From: a virus
Length of the DNA: 27,410 nt
Direction: 5' to 3' (one strand)
Virus record (IMG/VR): IMGVR_UViG_3300006224_000033
Location: 1 to 27,410 of that record
Shown here: piece after piece, positions 16,707-22,235 of the stretch
Layout of the letters: each line of letters begins with the position of its first letter
Position numbering within the stretch: the stretch's first letter is position 1
Notes under the pieces: model-generated
Told to the model about the DNA's origin: nothing
The model's database searches: none
The model's input: only the letters and a program-made list of their open reading frames with translations
Translations under genes and position numbers: made by a program

Positions 16707-16860
16707 TCTTGTCGATAATCTCTACCTTGCTTTTCTCATGCTCCTTAATAATATCCCTTGCAAGTGCAAGCATCCCATAACAGGTCATCTTATCTTCAAT
16801 AGGTCCCGTCACGGTCATGTACCCATTATCGTCAACTTCTATCACGAGCCTGAGCATCAT
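16669..16860 (-). CDS. Small hypothetical protein near the packaging genes
   Basis: Starting at the ATG at 16860, the 63-residue protein reads MMLRLVIEVDDNGYMTVTGP and continues with a helix (CYGMLALARDIIKEHEK) and a final strand (VEIIDKNGEVII), a compact beta-alpha-beta outline. GGGAGCGG precedes the start. Longer forms starting at 16899 have no ribosome site. It overlaps the ends of both neighbours in other frames, which is common in this operon. Function is unknown. Confidence 0.6.
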   Translation of the reverse strand: MMLRLVIEVDDNGYMTVTGPIEDKMTCYGMLALARDIIKEHEKSKVEIIDKNGEVIIDNQSVQ

Positions 16861-17299
16861 CACCGCTCCCTTCTTCCGCATCGATAACATCATGCTCAAT
16901 CATTTTAGGAGCAAACTGCTTCAAAGTATCGACGTGCTTCCTCACCAGTTCCCTCACCATAGGGTTCTCGGAAGCATTGATCTGCGTAAGGTTGACTACA
17001 AACTGAGACTGAGAATTGCCGGGACTTACCCCCATGATTGTCGCAATATCTCTCCAGGCATTAAACTGAAGTTTCCTGTCTGAATCCGACAACTCATTAG
17101 GGTTAGAATGAATCAAATCCGTCAACCCCTGAAGGCTCTTGTCAATATTGGCCTGCATGAAAGACTTCTGCCTTATCTCAAGATACTGAAGTATCTCGTC
17201 TTTAGAATAGTGTTTCCATTTATCCTGTAGCTTGTAATCCGAGGCAAAAAATCTCTGGTAGATCTTCTCTGTGGCAGGACTGAACTTACTTGCAGCCAT
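16832..17299 (-). CDS. Possible terminase small subunit (first gene of late operon)
   Basis: From the ATG at 17299 (GGAG five bases upstream; a TTG at 17308 is less likely) the protein has 155 residues. It is mostly helical, with ILQYLEIRQKSFMQANIDKS, then SDRKLQFNAWRDIATIMGVS (about 70-95), a stretch that resembles the helical core of small terminase subunits, followed by QSQFVVNLTQIN and a helical, acidic tail. It is the first gene behind the promoter region of the packaging and virion operon. TerS would recognise phage DNA and start packaging. The identification rests on position and general shape. Confidence 0.45.
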   Translation of the reverse strand: MAASKFSPATEKIYQRFFASDYKLQDKWKHYSKDEILQYLEIRQKSFMQANIDKSLQGLTDLIHSNPNELSDSDRKLQFNAWRDIATIMGVSPGNSQSQFVVNLTQINASENPMVRELVRKHVDTLKQFAPKMIEHDVIDAEEGSGDDAQARDRS

Positions 17300-17368
17300 A
17301 GGCTCCAATAACTTCAGATAATCTCAGAAGATACTTGCATAAATAATACCAAATACAATCCCCCATCT

Positions 17369-17397
17369 ATCATACTTTTATTATCTTGTCAAGTAAA
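17369..17397 (-). promoter_or_regulatory. Candidate sigma-70-type promoter of the late operon
   Basis: On the minus strand TTTACT (17397-17392) and TATGAT (17374-17369) are 17 bases apart. TTGACA is also present, overlapping the spacer side at 17392-17387. The site lies about 70 bases before the first gene of the late operon in a very AT-rich stretch. The rest of 17300-17606 holds only AT-rich DNA and no convincing gene. Confidence 0.45.
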
Positions 17398-17606
17398 AAA
17401 AATAAACTATTTTTATAACTTACTAATATCATTGTTAAAAACATATGTAAAAAAATAAAATAATTTTTCAGAAATATTTATAGAAATAATAAAAATTATT
17501 AAAATAAAAATCCGAAAAATGGTATGGGTACCTTTTTTCTCCCTTGATACGCAAGCATTGCAGAGTATGTTGAGACACTTTTAATTTTATTCTTAACATA
17601 ATTATC

Positions 17607-17635
17607 TTGACATAATTCTCATTACATAGTATGCT
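17607..17635 (+). promoter_or_regulatory. Sigma-70-type promoter of the HNH gene
   Basis: A perfect TTGACA (17607-17612), a 17-base spacer and TATGCT (17630-17635) lie 21 bases before the HNH start codon, with AAAGGAGA in between. This is the best sigma-70 match in the window. Confidence 0.75.
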
Positions 17636-17656
17636 ACCAGACAAAGGAGACAACCC

Positions 17657-18193
17657 ATGAAACCTACTCACGACTTCACCAAGGCAATCGAGATGTACAC
17701 TACCCAACTTATGTCCCTTCAACCGATCTCTGAACACTTCGGAGTCTCACGACAGGCAATATGGTTCTATTTAAGAAAAAATGGAATAGATACTTCCAAA
17801 CACCGAATCCCTGTAAAATGCCATATCTGCAATAAAGATTTCGTTAAACCAAGATGCCTAATAAGATCCTCTATTCACAACTTCTGCTCTAAAAAATGCT
17901 ATTTCCAGTACATCGGAAGCCAACCCTACCAGGAACACCGAGACGGTCAACGCTTAGGCAGAAGAGTATTTGAATCTAACTTCGGCTTCATGCACGATTG
18001 GATTATACATCACGTTGACGGAGATAATTACAATAATAAACTATCCAACCTCTGGGCATTCAAAACTCACTCCGACCACATGAGATACCACCAAGGAGGT
18101 TCTTCGGAAGCATTCATACCTAAATCTGGTACTTGGGAAATGGTAAATAAAAACATGCAGGTTAAGAAGGGTAAAAAATTGATTCAAAGATGA
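17657..18193 (+). CDS. HNH endonuclease with N-terminal HTH and zinc site
   Basis: The 178-residue protein probably nicks or cuts DNA. Residues 13-43 form a resolvase-like helix-turn-helix (LQPISEHFGVSRQAIWFYLR). Four cysteines (55, 58, 77, 81) in CHIC and CSKKC form a zinc site. The HNH core is IIHHVDGDNYNN (116-127), with NLWAFKTHSDHMRYH (131-145) supplying the later His and Asn ligands. It has its own promoter and points away from the packaging operon. Free-standing HNH enzymes in phages act as homing enzymes or as helpers in DNA packaging; the location next to the late operon start fits either. No intron boundary is seen. Confidence 0.88.
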   Translation: MKPTHDFTKAIEMYTTQLMSLQPISEHFGVSRQAIWFYLRKNGIDTSKHRIPVKCHICNKDFVKPRCLIRSSIHNFCSKKCYFQYIGSQPYQEHRDGQRLGRRVFESNFGFMHDWIIHHVDGDNYNNKLSNLWAFKTHSDHMRYHQGGSSEAFIPKSGTWEMVNKNMQVKKGKKLIQR

Positions 18194-18317
18194 TAAGCAT
18201 AATGGTTTTAGATAAATAGGAAAATATATGATTGGGATTTTATACCCTTATGTGTAGGTAGGTTAAAGACTACGTCGTCATGGGACCCAATCTTCCTCCC
18301 GCTCCCCACCCCACCCT

Positions 18318-18344
18318 TTGACATTTTGTCCACTATTTTATAAC
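18318..18344 (+). promoter_or_regulatory. Weak sigma-70-like promoter in gene-free stretch
   Basis: TTGACA (18318-18323) and TATAAC (18339-18344) are 15 bases apart, shorter than optimal, and GACA...TGTC forms a small inverted repeat over the -35 box. No reading frame follows for 570 bases, so if active it would give a noncoding RNA or a long leader. Confidence 0.25.
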
Positions 18345-18386
18345 TACTCGATATAACTACATATCCTAAGCTGTTTACATAGTTAC

Positions 18387-18619
18387 AATCTTATAGGGGA
18401 TATTATGTTAACTTCAGATAAATCAATATACATCATTGTTATCAATTGGTTGCAAGGATAGCTTGTATATTACCATGATAATCAACATCCAGTACCTGAC
18501 CGGAGCCGGCCTCGATCCTGGGTTATTAGCTCCAATGATGCAGAATTGCATCACTGATGCAATATTGCATATTATGTGAGCGTTAGTTGAATCTATACTA
18601 ATCTTATAGGAATATTATG
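18387..18619. repeat. Spaced direct repeat flanking the control region
   Basis: AATCTTATAGGGGATATTATG (18387-18407, 21 bases) recurs as AATCTTATAGGAATATTATG (18600-18619), with one gap and one substitution. The copies are 213 bases apart and bracket a short GC-rich island (ccggagccggcc, near 18500) and the tandem dyads. The stretch 18194-18864 contains no convincing gene; it holds these repeats, the dyads and AT-rich tracts, and could be an origin or a control region. Confidence 0.5.
18536..18572. promoter_or_regulatory. Two tandem 18-bp dyads (operator or enhancer sites)
   Basis: TGATGCA-N4-TGCATCA (18536-18553) is a perfect inverted repeat. One base later the same pattern recurs with two mismatches (18555-18572). 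The centres are 19 bases apart. Paired dyads like this are usual binding sites for dimeric regulators. They lie about 300 bases upstream of the first GG-N10-GC promoter-like element, a distance at which bacterial enhancer-binding proteins can work. Confidence 0.6.
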
Positions 18620-18662
18620 AATCTATAATTGAATCGATATTAGGATCATTGGAAGGTTTACT

Positions 18663-18737
18663 ATAATTATTATTAAGATTATTATTATAAGTACTATTAT
18701 TATACTCTTTATTATTATTATTATCTGATTATTATTG
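18663..18737. repeat. ATT/TAT-rich low-complexity tract
   Basis: About 75 bases consist almost entirely of ATT, TTA and TAT trinucleotides broken by short interruptions. It would melt easily and is not coding on either strand. It might be an unwinding element or simply repeat slippage. Confidence 0.5.
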
Positions 18738-18813
18738 CGTGTACGTAGGGGAGGACTATTATTTATTGATTTACTTATTGGATAATTTGTCAAGCAAAAA
18801 AAAGAAATGGAGT

Positions 18814-18847
18814 CCTCTATTAAAGGATAGGGTTTTCCTTTTTTTTT
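18814..18847 (+). terminator. Possible terminator before the first repeat leader
   Basis: CCTCTAT and ATAGGG can pair with one bulged base, followed by TTTTCC and nine T residues. The stem is short and imperfect, so termination is uncertain; it would insulate the downstream promoter from upstream transcription. Confidence 0.35.
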
Positions 18848-18859
18848 GGTGGATAGCTG

Positions 18860-18922
18860 AAACATGGCACAAAACTTGCTTTAATAAATGGTATCTCAAA
18901 TATGAAAGGAGCAAGGAAAATG
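18860..18922 (+). repeat. 63-bp leader repeat, copy A
   Basis: This stretch is 58/63 identical to 19236-19298. It contains a GG-N10-GC promoter-like element, an untranslated leader, the AAAGGAG ribosome site and the start codon of the following gene. Downstream of the start codon the two genes are unrelated, so only the control segment is duplicated. Confidence 0.9.
18865..18880 (+). promoter_or_regulatory. Sigma-54 (RpoN)-type promoter 1
   Basis: TGGCAC-AAAAC-TTGCT matches the -24/-12 consensus TGGCAC-N5-TTGCW at every specified position, with GG and GC separated by the obligatory ten bases. The -12 GC is 41 bases before the start codon of the next gene. Transcription would need RpoN and an enhancer-binding ATPase. 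Confidence 0.7.
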
Positions 18923-19186
18923 AAAAATATGAATGACGTAAACACGGTATTAAGAAACGAATTAAATCAGTGGTTTAAAAAACAATGTCAAAATGAATGG
19001 AATGATTATTATTTATACTATCTACCAACAACACCAGAATATAACGGTGGATTGCTGATTGCAAACAAAAAACCTGCCAATCCAGAATATCAAGTAGTAA
19101 GAAGTATTCAAAAACACCTTACAATAGAACATAATCATAGAATTTTGTTAGAAATGTGCCGAAGCCTGCCAATATTAGAATATTAA
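18920..19186 (+). CDS. Small hypothetical protein behind RpoN-type promoter 1
   Basis: The start is taken at the ATG at 18920, because AAAGGAG, the ribosome site, lies inside the apparent extension from the ATG at 18902. The 88-residue protein begins MKNMNDVNTVLRNELNQWFK, is rich in Asn, Gln and Tyr, and has a Tyr-rich YYLYYLPTTPEYNGGLLI segment. I recognise no family. It shares only its leader, not its protein sequence, with the next gene. Its role is presumably tied to conditions that activate RpoN. Confidence 0.6.
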   Translation: MKNMNDVNTVLRNELNQWFKKQCQNEWNDYYLYYLPTTPEYNGGLLIANKKPANPEYQVVRSIQKHLTIEHNHRILLEMCRSLPILEY

Positions 19187-19235
19187 ATGAAAGGTAGGAT
19201 CATAAAATGATAGAAAGATTTGTGGGGTTACATTT

Positions 19236-19298
19236 AAACTTGGCACAATAAATGCTTTAATAAATGGTATCTCAAATATGAAAGGAGCAAGGAAGATG
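19236..19298 (+). repeat. 63-bp leader repeat, copy B
   Basis: Second copy of the repeat at 18860-18922, 376 bases downstream, with five substitutions, four of them in or next to the promoter-like part. It ends at the start codon of the next gene. The identical part includes the whole leader and ribosome site. Confidence 0.9.
19241..19255 (+). promoter_or_regulatory. Sigma-54 (RpoN)-type promoter 2
   Basis: TGGCAC-AATAA-ATGC keeps the GG-N10-GC spacing (GG 19242-19243, GC 19254-19255), with the -12 element ATGC in place of TTGC. The GC is again 41 bases before the start codon. It is part of repeat copy B. Confidence 0.6.
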
Positions 19299-19541
19299 GA
19301 AAAAATCAGAGTATACACAAAAGAAAGGGGAATTAGAGTATTAAAGGAAGGAGTTACGCTTGAACAATATCGAATTAAGTATCCGGATGCCATAACTGTA
19401 CGCAAGCCTCCATGTATCAAGACTCTTGAAAAATGGAGCAAGGATTGTGGATGCAGGGCTATTGACGGATGCTGGGTTGAACCCGATGGAGAATGCGAAC
19501 ATGGTCTTCCCTCATGGTTAGTGGCAATGAATTTTATTTAA
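19296..19541 (+). CDS. Cys-rich small protein behind RpoN-type promoter 2
   Basis: Starting at the ATG at 19296 (the ATG at 19278 is within the leader), the protein has 81 residues. The C-terminal half carries DCGCRAIDGCWVEPDGECEH followed by GLPSWLVAMNFI. The C.C....C......C.H spacing suggests a bound metal, and the DGCWVEPDGECEHG.PSWL pattern is one I associate with small phage and bacterial proteins of unknown function. The first half is basic with predicted strands. A strong terminator follows 15 bases after the stop, making this a one-gene unit. Confidence 0.7.
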   Translation: MEKIRVYTKERGIRVLKEGVTLEQYRIKYPDAITVRKPPCIKTLEKWSKDCGCRAIDGCWVEPDGECEHGLPSWLVAMNFI

Positions 19542-19556
19542 TCACTTGATCCCTCG

Positions 19557-19591
19557 ATACCCAGGACCTTAACCTTCCTGGGTATTTTTTT
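19557..19591 (+). terminator. Strong rho-independent terminator
   Basis: A perfect 10-bp stem (ATACCCAGGA with TCCTGGGTAT), a 9-base loop and a run of seven T residues follow the 81-residue gene. Confidence 0.92.
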
Positions 19592-19608
19592 GTCCTCTTT
19601 TATCCTCC

Positions 19609-19785
19609 GTGTATAAAAACGTAACAACTGTTGAAATCACATATAACATATTAATATAATTTATAAATTCCAATCAATTATTTTTTCATCCCTAAAATAT
19701 GTATCAAAACGTAACAACTATAAATGTTTAATATCATTAAATAATGTCAAATAGTGGTGTTTTGGTGTATCAAAAGGTTACGACC
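19609..19785 (+). repeat. Three 21-bp iteron-like direct repeats
   Basis: Copies lie at 19609-19629, 19699-19719 and 19765-19785. The first two share TAtmAAAACGTAACAACT (18 of the last 19 bases); the third is diverged (CAAAAGGTTACGACC). Starts are 90 and 66 bases apart, all in the same orientation. The interval 19592-19936 is very AT-rich and has no gene. The repeats lie between a terminator and the third GG-N10-GC element, so they could be regulator sites or replication iterons. Confidence 0.7.
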
Positions 19786-19882
19786 TATATAAAAACTTAT
19801 ATATTCTAAATAAATGTAGAAATTATTTATAAATAGCTGTATTAATTGATAATTGCTTATTTATTAAAATATTTTATTGGTA

Positions 19883-19898
19883 TGGCAATGAAATTGCA
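19883..19898 (+). promoter_or_regulatory. Sigma-54 (RpoN)-type promoter 3 or operator
   Basis: TGGCAATGAAATTGCA has GG (19884-19885) and GC (19896-19897) ten bases apart, with TTGCA as a good -12. The GC is 40 bases before the next start codon, the same spacing as the other two. It is also a small inverted repeat (GCAAT-GAA-ATTGC), so it could instead be an operator. Confidence 0.5.
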
Positions 19899-19936
19899 TT
19901 CTATAAATATAAATTCAACGAAGGGAGGAAAGGGAA

Positions 19937-20530
19937 ATGGAAAAAATGAAACAGATAGAAAGCAAGGAGGATTTTTTAAGATGGGCTCATGAAGTTAATC
20001 TTCACATCGAAAGCAAAAAAAATGGAATCTGTGATCTTCAAGATGTATTTTACAAAGGCCAGGAAGGGGATCTCAAGCAATTAAAGGAATGGTTTCTTGA
20101 TTGTACTCAAACAGAGAAACAGCTTTTAACCTTCTCTATTATTAAGGCAATGGGTGAAGAAATGGCCTATAAATTTATCAAGGCATGGGCTCTGCATCAA
20201 GCTGATAAATGTATCCATGAATATGAAGAATCGTTTACCGCAAGGGAATATAAGCTGTACGAATCCGAAAAGGCCCTAAATAAGGATAGGGTTGAAATTG
20301 AATCTCAGCTTGAATATGCCAAAAAAGAGATCAAAGAATTAAACGAATTGTTGGAAAATAGCAGAATCAACAACGACGGGCTGCACCAAACAATAACAAG
20401 ATTGTCTAACAATAATTATCAGTTGTCTGTTGACCTTGATAATGCCTATAAGGAGCTTAATAAAATGCAGGCATTTAAACAGACATTAAAAGAAATTATA
20501 GGCCAGGATATATCAAGTTTAACCCCCTAA
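19937..20530 (+). CDS. Coiled-coil hypothetical protein, first gene of accessory operon
   Basis: The 197-residue protein has a helical N-terminal domain (about 8-95, with two Trp-containing helices and LLTFSIIKAMGEEMAYKFIK) and a long coiled coil (about 98-190) ending in a short tail. GGGAGGAAAGG precedes the ATG. No enzymatic motif or membrane segment is visible. The coiled coil suggests self-assembly or partner binding. It heads a run of ten genes that reaches the terminator at 22893. Confidence 0.7.
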   Translation: MEKMKQIESKEDFLRWAHEVNLHIESKKNGICDLQDVFYKGQEGDLKQLKEWFLDCTQTEKQLLTFSIIKAMGEEMAYKFIKAWALHQADKCIHEYEESFTAREYKLYESEKALNKDRVEIESQLEYAKKEIKELNELLENSRINNDGLHQTITRLSNNNYQLSVDLDNAYKELNKMQAFKQTLKEIIGQDISSLTP

Positions 20531-20602
20531 CCTATGAGCTGCTAACATCGAAAGCCCTTGAAAGAGGGTTCTTAGGGTAAAATAAGAAGGGAGGAAAGGA
20601 AA

Positions 20603-20935
20603 ATGGAACAAAAGAAAAAGTATCAAGAAGCATTATCAAGGGCAGCAGGAGGTTTGACTATGTCAAATTATCCTACCATTATTAACGGGTTCATTCAAAA
20701 GGGTATTCCTGAAGATCAAATTGAACCCCGGAAAAATGTTTTTACCTATGATGCATGGAAGGCCTTGGGACGTTACGTTAAGAAGGGTGAACATGGGGTT
20801 CGGGTAGTAACTTTTTTAAAGGTTGAAAAAAAAGAAGTTGATGAACAAACGGGGAAAGAGGTTTCAAGGGTTAATTCCCGTCCATGGATGACAACAGTTT
20901 TCCACGTAACACAAACGGAAGCTATTAACCCCTAA
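20603..20935 (+). CDS. ArdC N-terminal-domain-like ssDNA-binding protein
   Basis: The 110-residue protein matches the N-terminal domain of ArdC-type antirestriction proteins. Signs are NVFTYDAWKALGRYVKKGEH (about 45-64), then GVRVVTFLKVEKK and the ending RPWMTTVFHVTQTEAI (about 92-108). In full-length ArdC this part binds single-stranded DNA and a C-terminal metalloprotease-like domain follows. Here that domain is absent, so this is a stand-alone DNA-binding module. It may protect entering DNA or act in replication or recombination. AGGGAGG precedes the start. Confidence 0.8.
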   Translation: MEQKKKYQEALSRAAGGLTMSNYPTIINGFIQKGIPEDQIEPRKNVFTYDAWKALGRYVKKGEHGVRVVTFLKVEKKEVDEQTGKEVSRVNSRPWMTTVFHVTQTEAINP

Positions 20936-20940
20936 CCCAT

Positions 20941-20976
20941 AGCTGCCCTATCGGCTATACGGGGAGAAATGGGAGG
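20941..20976 (+). promoter_or_regulatory. Intergenic leader element, copy 1
   Basis: AGCTGCCCTATCGGCTATAC followed by GGGGAGAAATGGGAGG. AGCTG can pair with CGGCT around a 6-base loop (one G-U pair). The element ends in the ribosome site of the next gene. A near copy is at 21231-21265, and looser versions occur in the other gaps of this operon. Confidence 0.55.
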
Positions 20977-20981
20977 TAATG

Positions 20982-21215
20982 ATGAGAGATTTTGAATTAC
21001 CCAATGGATTACAAGATAGTGATTTAGAAATGAACTCCTTAAATGAGCTTGCAAGGCAAGAAGCACAACTTAAAAAACAAGGAAAATGCACTCATGGGTG
21101 GAGACAAAGAGGCCAGGGAATAACAATTCCAATCGGTAAAACCAAATGCCTTAACTGTGGAAAAATATCAACATGGGAAGAATTAGAACAAGAAAGAAAA
21201 GAGTTATTAATTTAA
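20982..21215 (+). CDS. Small zinc-ribbon-like protein
   Basis: The second of two adjacent ATG codons (20982) is preferred because GGAGG is five bases upstream of it and only two from the first. The 77-residue protein has an acidic helical start (LPNGLQDSDLEMNSLNELAR), then KCTHGWRQRG and TKCLNCGKISTW, a C.H...C..C arrangement likely to bind zinc. The C-terminal end is a charged helix. A zinc-ribbon adaptor or DNA-contact role is possible; no family is recognised. Confidence 0.65.
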   Translation: MRDFELPNGLQDSDLEMNSLNELARQEAQLKKQGKCTHGWRQRGQGITIPIGKTKCLNCGKISTWEELEQERKELLI

Positions 21216-21230
21216 TCCTATAACCTCAAC

Positions 21231-21265
21231 AGCTGACCTATCGGCTTGACGGGGAGAAAGGGAGG
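21231..21265 (+). promoter_or_regulatory. Intergenic leader element, copy 2
   Basis: Near copy of 20941-20976, with AGCTGACCTATCGGCTTGAC followed by GGGGAGAAAGGGAGG. It differs at three positions and lacks one base. The hairpin bases AGCTG and CGGCT are conserved, while three of the differences fall in the loop and the linker, as expected for an RNA element under selection. Confidence 0.55.
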
Positions 21266-21272
21266 GTTGAAA

Positions 21273-21419
21273 ATGAATTATCCATTAGATAGATCGGAAA
21301 TAGCAAGGGCACTGGCAAAAGCGATCGCCTATAAGCAATGCGGGAAGGATCAAGAGGCTTCACAATGGGCAAGGGAATTGATTAAACTGTTGGAGTGTGC
21401 AGAGATATTAAAGGATTAA
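21273..21419 (+). CDS. Small helical protein (48 residues)
   Basis: A 48-codon frame begins MNYPLDRSEIARALAKAIAY and is helical throughout, with a pattern like a single tetratricopeptide helix pair (KDQEASQWARELIKLL). GGGAGGG lies seven bases before the ATG, and the frame fits between two leader elements. Function is unknown; it may bind a partner protein. Confidence 0.65.
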   Translation: MNYPLDRSEIARALAKAIAYKQCGKDQEASQWARELIKLLECAEILKD

Positions 21420-21457
21420 CCACTAACCACCCGATAAGGGAGAAAGGAGTTTAAATC

Positions 21458-22036
21458 ATGGGCGAATATGCAAAAAGAAAAAACGATGGAATAGAAATAA
21501 AAATTGGTACTTGTGAGTCTATGTATTACCTGAGATATGAGGATAAAGACAAGGTTAAAAATGATCCTCATAGCCTTGATCCTTCAAAAGAATTAAATCT
21601 ATTTTGGAGATTGCCTTTTCCTGAAGAAGATCAAATTAATCCCGGAGAATATAAAGAGTTTAACAAGGGAGAAAGGCTTTACAAGGTCATTAAAAGCGAT
21701 TTTCCCAATCAACAAGATCGGATGGAAGAGTTTTCCGACCCTTCAACAACAGAAGATCCTGGGATTATCCAAATGACTCATGAATCAGGGATGATGGTAA
21801 ACATCCACTGCTATCATGGAGAGAAACTCCCTGAAGGTTCAAAGGATGTTACTCCTTTTTGGAATGGGCGCTCTTGGCATTATGAGCTTGCTCATATCAA
21901 AAACCATGAAGATGGTAAAATATACCCTATTGTTTATTGCCGACATTGCCGCCATATGTGGAGATATACCTGGGAAGAGATACTCCCTTATTTACATGGA
22001 GAATTAAAGGAAAGGCTTGAGAAATATAACCAATAA
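21458..22036 (+). CDS. Conserved-looking hypothetical protein with Cys/His motifs
   Basis: The 192-residue protein opens MGEYAKRKNDGIEIKIGTCE and has YYLRYEDKDKV, LFWRLPFPEEDQINPGEY, IHCYHGEKLPEG and near the C-terminus YCRHCRHMWRYTW, a CxxC-H cluster that could bind zinc. The GEYAKRK.DG.EIKIGTCE.MYYLR opening is one I recall from phage and environmental genomes, where it has no assigned function. AAAGGAG precedes the start. It is the largest gene in the distal half of the accessory operon. Confidence 0.75.
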   Translation: MGEYAKRKNDGIEIKIGTCESMYYLRYEDKDKVKNDPHSLDPSKELNLFWRLPFPEEDQINPGEYKEFNKGERLYKVIKSDFPNQQDRMEEFSDPSTTEDPGIIQMTHESGMMVNIHCYHGEKLPEGSKDVTPFWNGRSWHYELAHIKNHEDGKIYPIVYCRHCRHMWRYTWEEILPYLHGELKERLEKYNQ

Positions 22037-22086
22037 CCCTAACCTCCTGGCTACGAGGTTAAACTGGCCCAGAAATGGAGGTCAAA

Positions 22087-22221
22087 ATGGTAAGGGTTAT
22101 CTGTAGAAAATGTGGCAGCCATTATGACCGCAAGTTGTTTGCTAAGTGTTCAAGCGGTGAGGTGGTCAAGGGGTTTTGGAAGTGTCCGTATTGTAAATGT
22201 TCTAAATATAGATTTTGCTAA
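22087..22221 (+). CDS. 44-residue zinc-ribbon miniprotein
   Basis: The frame encodes MVRVICRKCGSHYDRKLFAK, then CSSGEVVKGFWKCPYCKCSK and YRFC. It has eight cysteines in 44 residues, with CRKC and CPYC knuckles separated by 25 residues as in small zinc ribbons. The start has the GGAGGTCAAAATG block that recurs in three other genes here. Zinc ribbons of this size occur in phage transcription and packaging factors, but this one has no assigned role. Confidence 0.7.
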   Translation: MVRVICRKCGSHYDRKLFAKCSSGEVVKGFWKCPYCKCSKYRFC

Positions 22222-22235
22222 GGAGGTGACTCGAG

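Noticed and set aside
17468-17737. 89-codon minus-strand frame across the HNH promoter region
   Set aside because: It covers AT-rich noncoding DNA and the start of the HNH gene, has no good ribosome site, and ends in a run of Tyr, Phe and Asn typical of AT-rich noise.
18231-18300. Possible group I intron remnant near the HNH gene (AAAGACTAC, GATTGGG...CCCAATC)
   Set aside because: No matching TAGTC partner for a P7 helix is seen downstream and no split gene flanks it.
18498-18534. tRNA or attachment-site remnant (GGAGC...GCTCC with CTCGATCC)
   Set aside because: Stems do not assemble into a cloverleaf and no matching tRNA end is present.
18623-18865. 80-codon minus-strand frame in the ATT tract
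   Set aside because: The Ile-rich translation is simply the trinucleotide repeat read through; no ribosome site or family resemblance.
18739-18936. 65-codon plus-strand frame
   Set aside because: It runs through the possible terminator, the RpoN-type promoter and the leader repeat, so it cannot be a sensible gene.
19208-19254. 14-codon frame MIERFVGLHLNLAQ before repeat copy B
   Set aside because: It has a ribosome-like site but is very short and ends inside the promoter-like element; no support.
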